Shown: piece after piece, positions 46,301 to 54,531 of the stretch
How positions within the stretch are numbered: the first letter of the stretch is position 1
Layout of the letters: each line of letters starts with the position of its first letter
Assembly (NCBI GenBank): GCA_001917435.1
Contig: MNEA01000079.1
Location: forward strand, 1 to 64,000
Reading direction: 5' to 3'
Source of the DNA: Acidobacteria bacterium 13_2_20CM_2_57_6
GTDB taxonomy: Bacteria > Acidobacteriota > Terriglobia > Acidiferrales > UBA7541
Length of the DNA stretch: 64,000 bases
The notes under the pieces: model-generated
What the model was told of the DNA's origin: nothing
The model's input: the letters and a program-made list of their open reading frames with translations, nothing else
The model's database searches: none
Position numbers and translations under genes: made by a program

Positions 46301-47173
46301 ATGGCCAGCCGCATCAAAACCGTGCTCGAAATGATCAAGTTCGAGCATTCCGTGTTTGCACTGCCGTTCGCGCTTACGGGAGCGTTGCTGGCAGCGCGGT
46401 GGACGCGTCATAGCTGGCCCTCGCTTCGCCAAATCCTGTGGATTATTGTGGCCATGGTCGCCGCACGCTCCGCGGCAATGACCATGAACCGTATCGCCGA
46501 TTTGCGTTTCGACCGAGAGAATCCGCGCACCAAACAGCGCGCGCTTCCGGCGGGCACACTGACGCTCCAATTTGCCAGGCTTTTTACGGCTGTTGCGGTC
46601 ACGATGTTTTTCATCGCGGCCTGGCAATTGAATCCGCTCGCTCTGAAACTGGCGCCGCTGGCAATCGCGATTTTGTTTTTCTATTCCTTTACCAAGCGCT
46701 TCACCACCTGGTCGCACCTTTTTCTCGGATTTGCCCTGGGCATCTCCCCCGCCGCTGCTTGGATCGCCATCACGGGCAGCCTCGATACGCGCATGCTCAT
46801 TCTTTGCGCCGCGGTTACGCTGTGGGTTGGCGGGTTCGACGTGCTCTATGCATGCCAGGATATTGATTACGACCGAAGCGCGGGGCTTTTCTCGGTGCCC
46901 AAGAGATTCGGGATTGCAAAAGCGCTGTTCATCGCGCGCATCATGCACATCGGCGTAATCGCATTTCTAGCCGGGCTGGCGTTGAGCTTCGGCTTGCCTT
47001 GGCCGGCGTGGGCGGGAATCGCGGTTGTCGCGTCACTGCTGGGGTACGAACATTCCCTTGTCAAAGCAGATGACTTGAGCAGGCTGGACGCTGCGTTTTT
47101 CACGGTGAACGGCTATATTAGTATGCTGTTTCTGCTGTTCTGGGGCGCTGCGGCGGCGGTTTGGCGCGTTTGA
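46301..47173 (+). CDS. mqnP: UbiA-family polyprenyltransferase (MqnP-like)
   Basis: A 290-aa integral membrane prenyltransferase with about nine TM helices. The first Asp motif, NRIADLRFDRENPRT, and the second, CQDIDYDRSAGLFSVP, bind prenyl diphosphate and Mg2+. In a ubiX-mqnE setting it most probably attaches the prenyl tail to the naphthoate in menaquinone synthesis. ATG at 46301, 19 nt after the ubiX stop. Confidence 0.9.
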   Translation: MASRIKTVLEMIKFEHSVFALPFALTGALLAARWTRHSWPSLRQILWIIVAMVAARSAAMTMNRIADLRFDRENPRTKQRALPAGTLTLQFARLFTAVAVTMFFIAAWQLNPLALKLAPLAIAILFFYSFTKRFTTWSHLFLGFALGISPAAAWIAITGSLDTRMLILCAAVTLWVGGFDVLYACQDIDYDRSAGLFSVPKRFGIAKALFIARIMHIGVIAFLAGLALSFGLPWPAWAGIAVVASLLGYEHSLVKADDLSRLDAAFFTVNGYISMLFLLFWGAAAAVWRV

Positions 47174-47192
47174 AACTTTCGATGGATTCATA

Positions 47193-48344
47193 ATGAGCGA
47201 ACTTACGATCACCGATCAGCGGCTGAAGCCGATTGCCGAGAAAGTGCTCGCGGGTGAACGGCTTGCCTTTGACGATGGCATCACGCTGTATCGTTCGCCG
47301 GACCTCCTGGCCGTTGGCTGGATGGCGAATTACGTGCGCGAAAAAAAACACGGCAACGTCACCTATTTCAACGTCAACCGGCACATTAATCCGACCAACA
47401 TTTGTGTCGCTCATTGCAAGCTCTGCGCCTTTGGCCGTGACCCCGACGCGCCAGGCGCTTACAACTTTTCGCTGGAAGAAATTTACGCGCGAGCCGAACA
47501 GGGCGCGCGCGAAGGAGCCCTGGAATTCCATATCGTCGGCGGCCTGCACCCGGATTTGCCGTTCGAATATTTTCTGGAAATGATTCGCGGGTTGAAACAG
47601 CGCTGCCCGGGCGTGCACCTGAAAGCGTTCACCATGGTCGAGGTGGGCTACTTTGCGCGCATCGCGAAGCTGTCGATCAAGGAAACTTTACTCAAATTAA
47701 AGGAAGCGGGTGTCGATTCCCTGCCCGGCGGCGGCGCAGAAATTTTCCATCCGCGCGTGCGCCGGATTATTTGTGACCACAAGGTCAGCGGGCAGATGTG
47801 GCTCAACATCGCGCGGCAGGCGCACGAAATCGGACTGCGCTCGAACGCTACGATGCTCTACGGGCATGTGGAGACGGAGGAAGAGCGCGTCGACCACCTC
47901 GTCAAGCTGCGCGAGCTACAGGACGAAACGCATGGCTTTGTAACGTTTATTCCGCTGGCGTTTCATCCGGACAACACCGCGCTATCGCATATTCCGAAGC
48001 CTACGGGCTACGCCGATTTGCGCAACATCGCCGTTTCACGGCTACTGCTTGATAATTTCGAACACATCAAGGCGTACTGGATCATGCTTTCGCCGAGCAT
48101 CGCGCAGATCGCGCTGTGCTTCGGCGCAAACGACCTTGACGGCACGGTTGTCGAAGAAAAGATTTATCACGACGCTGGCGCGAAAACGTCCGAGTTCACT
48201 CCACGCAATGAATTGGAGCGCTTGATTCGAGCCGCCGGCCGCGTGCCCGTTGAGCGCGACACGCTGTATCACCCGGTGGACCGCTCGAAGATGCCGCCGC
48301 TGCCCACGCGTACTGACTTGGTGAGCCTTACTCTAAACGTATAG
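47193..48344 (+). CDS. mqnE: Aminofutalosine synthase MqnE
   Basis: Radical SAM enzyme that joins 3-[(1-carboxyvinyl)oxy]benzoate to SAM-derived adenosyl in the futalosine pathway. The cluster motif is CVAHCKLC in NPTNICVAHCKLCAFGR, and the tail FGANDLDGTVVEEKIYHDAGA is typical. The length is 383 aa. Together with ubiX and the prenyltransferase it shows that this organism makes menaquinone by the futalosine route. Confidence 0.95.
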   Translation: MSELTITDQRLKPIAEKVLAGERLAFDDGITLYRSPDLLAVGWMANYVREKKHGNVTYFNVNRHINPTNICVAHCKLCAFGRDPDAPGAYNFSLEEIYARAEQGAREGALEFHIVGGLHPDLPFEYFLEMIRGLKQRCPGVHLKAFTMVEVGYFARIAKLSIKETLLKLKEAGVDSLPGGGAEIFHPRVRRIICDHKVSGQMWLNIARQAHEIGLRSNATMLYGHVETEEERVDHLVKLRELQDETHGFVTFIPLAFHPDNTALSHIPKPTGYADLRNIAVSRLLLDNFEHIKAYWIMLSPSIAQIALCFGANDLDGTVVEEKIYHDAGAKTSEFTPRNELERLIRAAGRVPVERDTLYHPVDRSKMPPLPTRTDLVSLTLNV

Positions 48345-48370
48345 CTGTTTATTGGGCAAGATTCAACGGA

Positions 48371-49402
48371 TCAACGGACGCTAGCGGCCTTGGCCACCGC
48401 TTTTTCCAAAACTTCGGGAGGCAAGATTGCGTAGCCCTTTTCCTGGGCGACCTTTTGGCCGCTGGTGTAGACCCACTTCAGGTAGCTGGCCACGACGCTG
48501 CCCCGGCCGGAATCCTTGGCGGCGGCTGGCACATAGAGCCACGTGAAACTGCTGATCGGATAACTTGCTTTGCCGGTTGCATTCGTCAGAGAAAGGCGGA
48601 AATCATTGTTCATCTTGCTGCCGCTCGCGGTCGCCGCCGCCCCGATCGAGTTTGCGGAAGGCTTGACGAATTCACCGGCTGCATTCTTAATGCTGGCGAT
48701 GCGCACACCCGATCCTGCAGCAATATTGAGTTCGGTATACCCGATCGCGCCGGGCGTGCCGCGCAGCTTGGCCACCAGATCCTGCGAACGCTGGAAGGCC
48801 TGGCCCACAGGCCATTTCGGCGATTCGCTGCGCCCGGCGGTAGCCAGAAATTCAGGACTCACTTTGGCCAGATAGTCGGAAAGAATGTAGTTGGACCCCT
48901 TGCCCTCGTTACGATGAAGCACTTGAACGGAAAGCTCCGGTAATTTCATTTCTGGATTCAGCTTCGCGATCGCGGGATCGTTCCAGGCCTTGATTTTCCC
49001 GAGAAAAATATTGGCCAGCACCGGCCCCGTGAGCTTAAGTTCGCCCTTCACATCGGGCAGCTCGTAAATGATTACAATTCCGATTAAAACGACGGGCAAT
49101 TCAAGAATCGATTTGCCGGAAGCGCGCAACTGGGCTTCTGGAATCGGCGCATCCCCGCCTCCGAAGTCGCCTGAGCCTGCAAGAATGTTCCTGGCACTCT
49201 CCCCAGTTCCGACAGCCATGTAGCGAATGTCCGTAGAGGGCTGCTGTTGGTGGAATTCGTCAATCCAACTCTTATACAGCGGTTCCGGCATGCTGGAACC
49301 GGTCTCGACCAGCACGGTTTTTTCCTGGCCCCCGGCATCCGTGGCCAGAAAAATTGCCCATCCGAGAAAAACCGCGAAGAATTTGTAACGTCTTGTACCC
49401 AC
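48371..49402 (-). CDS. pstS: Phosphate-binding protein PstS
   Basis: A periplasmic substrate-binding protein of 343 aa. I chose GTG at 49402 (GGAGA site) because it opens directly on a signal peptide (KFFAVFLGWAIFLATDAGG). The PstS phosphate loop appears as GSSMPEPLY and GTGESARN; GSGDFGGGDAP and the TWLYVPA end also fit. The window shows no pstCAB. Confidence 0.88.
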   Translation of the reverse strand: MGTRRYKFFAVFLGWAIFLATDAGGQEKTVLVETGSSMPEPLYKSWIDEFHQQQPSTDIRYMAVGTGESARNILAGSGDFGGGDAPIPEAQLRASGKSILELPVVLIGIVIIYELPDVKGELKLTGPVLANIFLGKIKAWNDPAIAKLNPEMKLPELSVQVLHRNEGKGSNYILSDYLAKVSPEFLATAGRSESPKWPVGQAFQRSQDLVAKLRGTPGAIGYTELNIAAGSGVRIASIKNAAGEFVKPSANSIGAAATASGSKMNNDFRLSLTNATGKASYPISSFTWLYVPAAAKDSGRGSVVASYLKWVYTSGQKVAQEKGYAILPPEVLEKAVAKAASVR

Positions 49403-49630
49403 TCGTCGTCTCCATCTTGCGGAAGTTGTTATTAAATTCCGCGAACAGCGAACAAACAATTTCACAGCGTATACAACGAGACTAACGGAAGGAATCAAGA
49501 GTAGAAAAGGGGGCGAAAGTACAGTTGTGTGGAATTCGCCACTAAAAGCAGCCTAGAGAACTTGTTACTTGCCTGAATCCTTTCCCGTCAAAGTCCTGTA
49601 TTACACTAACTTGCGAGGAGCGCCTTTTGA

Positions 49631-49960
49631 ATGTGGACTATTCTATTGCTCACGATCTCGAACATCTTCATGACCATTGCGTGGTACGGCCACTTGAAAT
49701 TCCGCAGCGAGGGGCTGTGGAAAGTGATCGTGGTTAGTTGGGGGATCGCCTTCTTCGAATACTGTTTTCAGGTGCCCGCAAACCGTATCGGCTCCTACCA
49801 ATTTAGCGCCGCCCAACTGAAAACCATTCAGGAGATCATCACGCTGTCCGTTTTCCCCTTTTTTTCAGTGCTTTATCTCGGCGACAAATTCAGGTGGAAT
49901 TACGGCGTCGGCTTCGTTTTTATCGTGATCGCCGCATTCTTTATCTTTCACAAATGGTAG
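49631..49960 (+). CDS. DMT-type small membrane protein (DUF486)
   Basis: A 109-aa protein with three to four TM helices (ILLLTISNIFMTIAWYGHLKF at the start). It matches the DUF486 pattern, including WGIAFFEYCFQVPANRIGSY. Related to the drug/metabolite superfamily, probably acting as a dimer; substrate is unknown. ATG at 49631, with GAGGAG upstream. Confidence 0.85.
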   Translation: MWTILLLTISNIFMTIAWYGHLKFRSEGLWKVIVVSWGIAFFEYCFQVPANRIGSYQFSAAQLKTIQEIITLSVFPFFSVLYLGDKFRWNYGVGFVFIVIAAFFIFHKW

Positions 49961-50001
49961 GCTAAACCATCCAGGCCCACTTCTGCCCTTGGAGAGTTCG
50001 C

Positions 50002-50967
50002 ATGAATTGCAAAGACATTTTCATTTGCGCGTTTTTTCTCCTAACGGCTGGCCCGTCCTTGCGGGCCCAGACGGTCACTCCTACGCCGGAAACTGGGGTC
50101 ACTCCGAACACTCTTCTCCTCTATCGCGCGGATCTCGTTCCCGGCAAAGAAGCGGCCTACGAACAGGCGGAGGCGGACATTGTGCGGGGCTATGCGAACT
50201 CAAAGATTCCTGTCTATTGGCTGGCACTGCAGTCCGCAACAGGTTCGCCGCACGTGCTTTACTTCGATGGATTCGACACATTCGCAGAAATTGAAAAAGC
50301 GGGGGCCGACGTGGCCGAAGGGCTCGGCGCCTATCCCGATGTCGCCAACCTCCAACAAAAACTGCAGGAATTCGTAACCGCCACGCGCACGGTCATGGCC
50401 TTCCGCCGCGATGACCTCAGCTATCATCTTAACAAGATCGACCTTGCTAAAGCTCGCTACGTGCGCGTTTCCATTTTTCAACTCCGGCCGGGCTACGAAG
50501 ACGAATTTGCCGACGCGTTCCGGGCCCGGGCCAGAGCTCATGAAACCAACGACATCGAGACTCCGTGGATGATCTACCAGGTTCATTCGGGGCTTCTCTT
50601 GCCAGCGTTCCTGGAATTCCAGCCCATGGATTCCCTCGGCGAAATTGACGATGCCCTCGATCGCGAAAAGAAGGGTCGCCATGCTTCCGGCGAAAAGCGT
50701 CCGTCGCCGGCCCAAAACCAAAAGTGGATGAAGGACGCGGAAGTCAGTATGGAAATGCAGCTTTACAACGTCAGTCTTTCGATGAGCCATCTTTCGGCGC
50801 AGTCGGCTGCCGCGGCGACCACACCAGCACGTCCTGCCTTCGAGCGAAATGCAGGATCGGCTTCGAATCCAGGGCAATCCCCAAGGACTCCGCCATCGAG
50901 TTATGGGCAAGCTCCGCACCGGCGCACTGAAGCGGCCACGGCAGATGATGAATCTCGCCGCGAATGA
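50002..50967 (+). CDS. Secreted hypothetical protein with two dimeric ferredoxin-like repeats
   Basis: A 321-aa exported protein (signal peptide to about residue 22, SLRAQ). The mature part has two similar alpha/beta units (NTLLLYRADLVPGKEAAYEQAEAD and RYVRVSIFQLRPGYEDEFADAF), resembling antibiotic-monooxygenase/NIPSNAP-like folds. The last about 65 residues (after LSMSHLSAQ) are low-complexity and read antisense through the next gene, so the true protein may end near 50,780 in relatives. Confidence 0.65.
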   Translation: MNCKDIFICAFFLLTAGPSLRAQTVTPTPETGVTPNTLLLYRADLVPGKEAAYEQAEADIVRGYANSKIPVYWLALQSATGSPHVLYFDGFDTFAEIEKAGADVAEGLGAYPDVANLQQKLQEFVTATRTVMAFRRDDLSYHLNKIDLAKARYVRVSIFQLRPGYEDEFADAFRARARAHETNDIETPWMIYQVHSGLLLPAFLEFQPMDSLGEIDDALDREKKGRHASGEKRPSPAQNQKWMKDAEVSMEMQLYNVSLSMSHLSAQSAAAATTPARPAFERNAGSASNPGQSPRTPPSSYGQAPHRRTEAATADDESRRE

Positions 50968-51541
50968 TTCCGCCGCGCTCGTCCGTCGTGTACAGGCAAT
51001 ACCGCTCCGTCAAAAAATATTCGAGTGTCCCGTTCTGCGCGAAAAAGACCTTGCCAATAGGGCAATATCGGCCCTCCAACGATCCTGAAGGCGCTCCTCG
51101 GTGGGTGCGCTCGCTCTGGTAATGAATCCAGCCTTCCCGTTCTACGCATATCATGCGCGCGCGAAAATATGGCAAGTGAAACCACGCTCGCGCAACTGCA
51201 ACCGCCGGCGCATTGCCGGCGTCCAGACTGAAAAACCACACGCCGGGCTGGCCATCGTAAGTCACATAGGTTCGGACGTTCAATTCGGGAAATGCCGAAA
51301 GCCACGGAAGCGCCGGCGTCCCGCGTAACCGTACACCGGTCATGCGAAAGGGAACAACCGCGAGCCAGGCGTGTCCTTCGAACGTGTCGACTTGCAATTG
51401 CGACGGGAGCAGGGAGCGCAGGACCGTTCGATCGACTTGCCAGTGCGCGAAGAGCAGGTCGTGCCAGCTCTGCGCCATCACCCACGGCCCCGCAGGCATC
51501 GGCCAGGGCCGGTGCGCACTTTCTTTCAGGACCGCATTCAC
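50771..51541 (-). CDS. YqjF-like protein (DUF2071)
   Basis: A 256-aa protein of the DUF2071 family: SWHDLLFAHWQVDRTVLRSLLPSQLQVDTF at the start, the WLAVVPFRMTGVRLRG strand, FPELNVRTYV and FSLDAG in the middle. I chose GTG at 51541 (GGAAG site); the frame stays open to 51670. Function is unknown. The 3' end overlaps the convergent secreted-protein gene by 197 nt. Confidence 0.8.
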   Translation of the reverse strand: MNAVLKESAHRPWPMPAGPWVMAQSWHDLLFAHWQVDRTVLRSLLPSQLQVDTFEGHAWLAVVPFRMTGVRLRGTPALPWLSAFPELNVRTYVTYDGQPGVWFFSLDAGNAPAVAVARAWFHLPYFRARMICVEREGWIHYQSERTHRGAPSGSLEGRYCPIGKVFFAQNGTLEYFLTERYCLYTTDERGGIIRGEIHHLPWPLQCAGAELAHNSMAESLGIALDSKPILHFARRQDVLVWSPRQPTAPKDGSSKD

Positions 51542-51654
51542 TCGCGCTTCCAAGACCTTCTCGACAAGCTCATTGTCTGAATATACCCTTCCACCAGGCC
51601 CAGGAATCGAATCTGTGAATTCAAAAGGAACGAAGGAGTCAAAAGGAGGAAACC

Positions 51655-52080
51655 ATGCAGCGCAAAGCATCCGCGGTTTGGCAGGGCGGTTTGAAGGATG
51701 GCAAGGGCTCGATTTCGACGGACAGCGGCGTCCTAAAGCAGACCCAATACTCCTACAGCACGCGTTTTGAAAACGGCGTTGGGACCAATCCCGAGGAGTT
51801 ACTCGCTGCCGCGCACGCGGGTTGATTTACGATGGCTCTTTCCGCCCAGTTGGGCGGAGCGGGTATGACTGCCAGCAGGCTTGAGACGACGGCAACGATT
51901 TCGCTCGAAAAATTGCCCGACGGTTTCGCCATCACGAAAAGCCACCTGGACCTCGTTGCGCAAGTCCCCGGTGCGGACAAGGCCAAATTTGACGCCGCCG
52001 TGAAAGCCGCCGAAACCGGCTGCCCGGTCTCGAAGCTCTTCAAGGCAGAAATCAGCGTCAGCGCAAGGTTGGTATCCTAG
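51655..52080 (+). CDS. osmC: OsmC peroxidase, probable selenoprotein (in-frame TGA)
   Basis: An organic hydroperoxide reductase, 141 aa if TGA at 51823-51825 is read as selenocysteine. AGGAGG precedes the ATG. Sequence before ([13 protein letters not shown]) and after ([13 protein letters not shown]) the TGA continues the OsmC alignment without a gap, and the TGA is at the peroxidatic Cys position. U57 to the resolving C123 (TGCPVS) is 66 residues, as in E. coli OsmC (C59-C125). A hairpin starts 15 nt after the TGA. selA is in the same window. Alternative: a pseudogene. Confidence 0.85.
51841..51858 (+). promoter_or_regulatory. Putative bacterial SECIS hairpin in osmC
   Basis: A perfect 7-bp stem TCCGCCC/GGGCGGA with the apical loop AGTT. 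The stem begins 15 nt and the loop 22 nt after the TGA, within the distance known for bacterial SECIS elements, and the loop has a G among its first two bases. It lies within the coding region, as expected for SelB recognition. Confidence 0.7.
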
Positions 52081-52169
52081 CAGCCAGGTTTCTCATCTGA
52101 TGTTTTCTTCCGGCAACTTCGGGGAATGTTCTTGCCAAACGTTCTCATGCAAGGGTCCAAACAGGTACA

Positions 52170-53327
52170 ATGCCGCACATGATTCCAGCTCCAGGAGCGT
52201 TCGCTGCAGGTGTCGCGATCTTTCTGATCGTGCTCTGGGACGCATTCGAGGCCATCATTCTTCCCCGCCGCGTGACGCGAAAGTTCCGTCTCGCGCGCCT
52301 GTTTTATCGGTCCACCTGGAGCGCATGGAAATTTATAATGTGCTTTATCCGCACGCGCAAAACCCGTGAAGCCTTGCTGGGCTTCTACGGTCCGCTCTCG
52401 CTCCTCGTTCTCGTCGGCGTTTGGGCCGTTGGCCTCGTGCTTGGCTTTGGACTCATGCAGTATGGCGCCGGCTCCGCTGTATCAATGACGGGTAGTCAGT
52501 CCAGTTTCTTGACGGACATCTATCTCAGCGGCACGACCTTTTTCACCCTCGGCCTCGGTGACGTTATTCCGCGCTCTGGCTTGGCTCGCGTCTTGGTCGT
52601 CACGGAGGCCGGCTTTGGATTCGGTTTTCTTGCGGCCGTCATCGGCTACTTGCCGTTCATCTATGGCTCGTTTTCCAGGCGTGAAGTGAACATCTCGCTC
52701 CTCGATTCGCGCGCCGGCACACCGCCCACCGCCGGCGAACTGCTTCTCCGCCACAGTTACGCCCGCGGCCAGGACGCCCTTCGCGTCCTCCTCAAGGAGT
52801 GGGAGATGTGGTGCGCGGACCTGATGGAAAGCCATCTCTCCTATCCCGTGCTCGCCTATTTTCGCTCGCAGCACGACAACCAATCCTGGGTTGCTTCGCT
52901 CACTGCGATTTTGGACACGTGCGCTCTCGCGATCGTAGGTATCGAAGGCGCTTGTGAGAAACAGGCCGAGCTTACTTTTGCGATCGCACGTCACGCCGTT
53001 GTCGACCTTTCGCAGGTCTTCGGCACAGCGCCCAAGCCTCTGCCGCACGACCGCCTTCCTGCACAAGACTTGCGCCGAATCCGCGACATCCTCGCTCAGC
53101 ACGGCATGAAATTGCATGACGGTGAAGAGGCCGACCGCAAACTTTTAGAGTTTCGCAAAATGTACGAGCCTTACATCTACGCTCTGGCGAACTATCTGAA
53201 CCAGTCGCTTCCGCCATGGATTCCACAGAAAAAAGGCAAAGACAATTGGCAGACCACCGCTTGGGCGCAGTCCGCTGGTGTGATCGATAAGGAAGTGGCC
53301 ACCGTCGTCGCCGATGACCATTTCTAG
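52170..53327 (+). CDS. Ion-channel-like membrane protein (Ion_trans_2)
   Basis: A 385-aa protein with TM helices at about 10-30, 75-100 and 145-165 and a pore loop before the last. The selectivity-filter-like sequence is TFFTLGLGDVIP, in place of the canonical TVGYGD. The C-terminal half is soluble and helical, without an RCK domain. It may be a potassium channel or non-selective channel; regulation is unknown. It stops at TAG, inside the first operator-like palindrome. Confidence 0.75.
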   Translation: MPHMIPAPGAFAAGVAIFLIVLWDAFEAIILPRRVTRKFRLARLFYRSTWSAWKFIMCFIRTRKTREALLGFYGPLSLLVLVGVWAVGLVLGFGLMQYGAGSAVSMTGSQSSFLTDIYLSGTTFFTLGLGDVIPRSGLARVLVVTEAGFGFGFLAAVIGYLPFIYGSFSRREVNISLLDSRAGTPPTAGELLLRHSYARGQDALRVLLKEWEMWCADLMESHLSYPVLAYFRSQHDNQSWVASLTAILDTCALAIVGIEGACEKQAELTFAIARHAVVDLSQVFGTAPKPLPHDRLPAQDLRRIRDILAQHGMKLHDGEEADRKLLEFRKMYEPYIYALANYLNQSLPPWIPQKKGKDNWQTTAWAQSAGVIDKEVATVVADDHF

Positions 53328-53367
53328 TCTTATTCAGACTAATGGGCTCTAGTCTAATTCAGACTAG
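53325..53367 (+). promoter_or_regulatory. Two tandem palindromes upstream of the quinone oxidoreductase
   Basis: TAGTCT-N5-AGACTA at 53325-53341 and CTAGTCT-N5-AGACTAG at 53349-53367, centres 25 nt apart, with an identical ATTC before the second half-sites. They sit 54-95 nt upstream of the ATG at 53421. Twin palindromes of this size suit a dimeric MarR/HxlR/TetR-type regulator. No such regulator gene is adjacent. Confidence 0.65.
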
Positions 53368-53420
53368 TTGAGCAGCGGAGTGCCGGTTCATGATCGCTAA
53401 TTCTTCCACGGAGTGAAACA

Positions 53421-54383
53421 ATGAAAGCCATTCTCGTTCGTGAATTCGGCGGCCCTGAAGTCCTGAAGCTCGAAGAAGTCCCCACGCCAAAACCCGCCGC
53501 CGGACAAGTCCTTGTGCGTATCCATGCCGCCGGTGTGAATCCCTACGACACCTACATGCGCGCAGGCACCTACGCGATCAAGCCGCCGCTTCCCTACACG
53601 CCCGGTTCAGACGCTGCGGGAGTAATTGAAGCGATTAGCGCGGACGTGAAAAAAGTGAAACCGGGCGATCGCGTCTACACCGCTAAGACCGTTACAGGCG
53701 CGTACGCGCAATACGCTCTTGCTCTAGAAGAGCAAGTGCACCCATTGCCGGAAAGAATCAGCTTTGGCCAGGGTGCAGGCGTGTGGGTTCCTTACGGGAC
53801 CGCGTACCATGCGCTGCATCACGCTGCGCTAGCGCAAGCGTCGGAAACCGTCCTGGTGCATGGCGCGAGCGGTGGGGTCGGCAGCGGAGCAGTACAAATG
53901 GCGCGCGCCATGGGACTCACCGTTTTGGGCACCGCCGGAACGCAGAAGGGCGCCGATCTCGTCAAGCGTGAGGGCGCGCACCAGGTTTTCGATCACAGCA
54001 AGGCCGGCTATCAGGAAGAAATTATGAAAGCGGCGGGCGGGCGCGGTGTGGATGTCATCCTCGAAATGCTCGCCAACGTGAATCTTTCGGCTGACTTGAA
54101 GCTTCTCGCCACGAATGGCCGCGTGATTATTATCGGCAATCGCGGCGAGATCACCATTAACCCGCGCGACTTGATGCTGCGCCGCGCTTCCGCTCGGGGC
54201 TTCACGCTGTGGGCCATCACTCCGGCGGAAGAAGCGCAAATTCATGCCGGAATCATTGCCGGCCTCGAAGACGGCACACTGCGCCCGGTCGTCGGCAAAG
54301 AACTGCCCCTCGCTGAAGCTACGCGCGCCCACAGGGAAATCCTCGAGCCCGGCGCTTCCGGGAAAATCGTGCTCGTCCCCTGA
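53421..54383 (+). CDS. NADPH:quinone oxidoreductase (zeta-crystallin-like MDR)
   Basis: A 320-aa zinc-free MDR enzyme. The Rossmann motif GASGGVGSGAVQMARAMG and the YTPGSDAAG segment are typical of quinone reductases (Qor). It probably reduces quinones or reactive enones with NADPH. ATG at 53421 with CGGAG. Two palindromes upstream suggest induction by electrophiles, which is inferred. Confidence 0.88.
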   Translation: MKAILVREFGGPEVLKLEEVPTPKPAAGQVLVRIHAAGVNPYDTYMRAGTYAIKPPLPYTPGSDAAGVIEAISADVKKVKPGDRVYTAKTVTGAYAQYALALEEQVHPLPERISFGQGAGVWVPYGTAYHALHHAALAQASETVLVHGASGGVGSGAVQMARAMGLTVLGTAGTQKGADLVKREGAHQVFDHSKAGYQEEIMKAAGGRGVDVILEMLANVNLSADLKLLATNGRVIIIGNRGEITINPRDLMLRRASARGFTLWAITPAEEAQIHAGIIAGLEDGTLRPVVGKELPLAEATRAHREILEPGASGKIVLVP

Positions 54384-54442
54384 AGGAGCATTCAGACAGC
54401 GCACACAGTCCCGCAGCGTTACTGCGGACCAGGACGTTCGGC

Positions 54443-54472
54443 TTCATTCGGACCAAGGACTTGCCGTATAAT
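54443..54472 (+). promoter_or_regulatory. Candidate promoter of the GT2 gene
   Basis: TATAAT at 54467-54472 with a weak TTCATT (54443-54448) 18 nt upstream, in the 88-nt gap after qor. It implies that translation starts downstream of 54,480. Confidence 0.4.
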
Positions 54473-54531
54473 TGGTTTTCTCGAATTTCAACTCAGAGAG
54501 ACTCTGTCCGGCAGCGGAACCACTTCTCATC

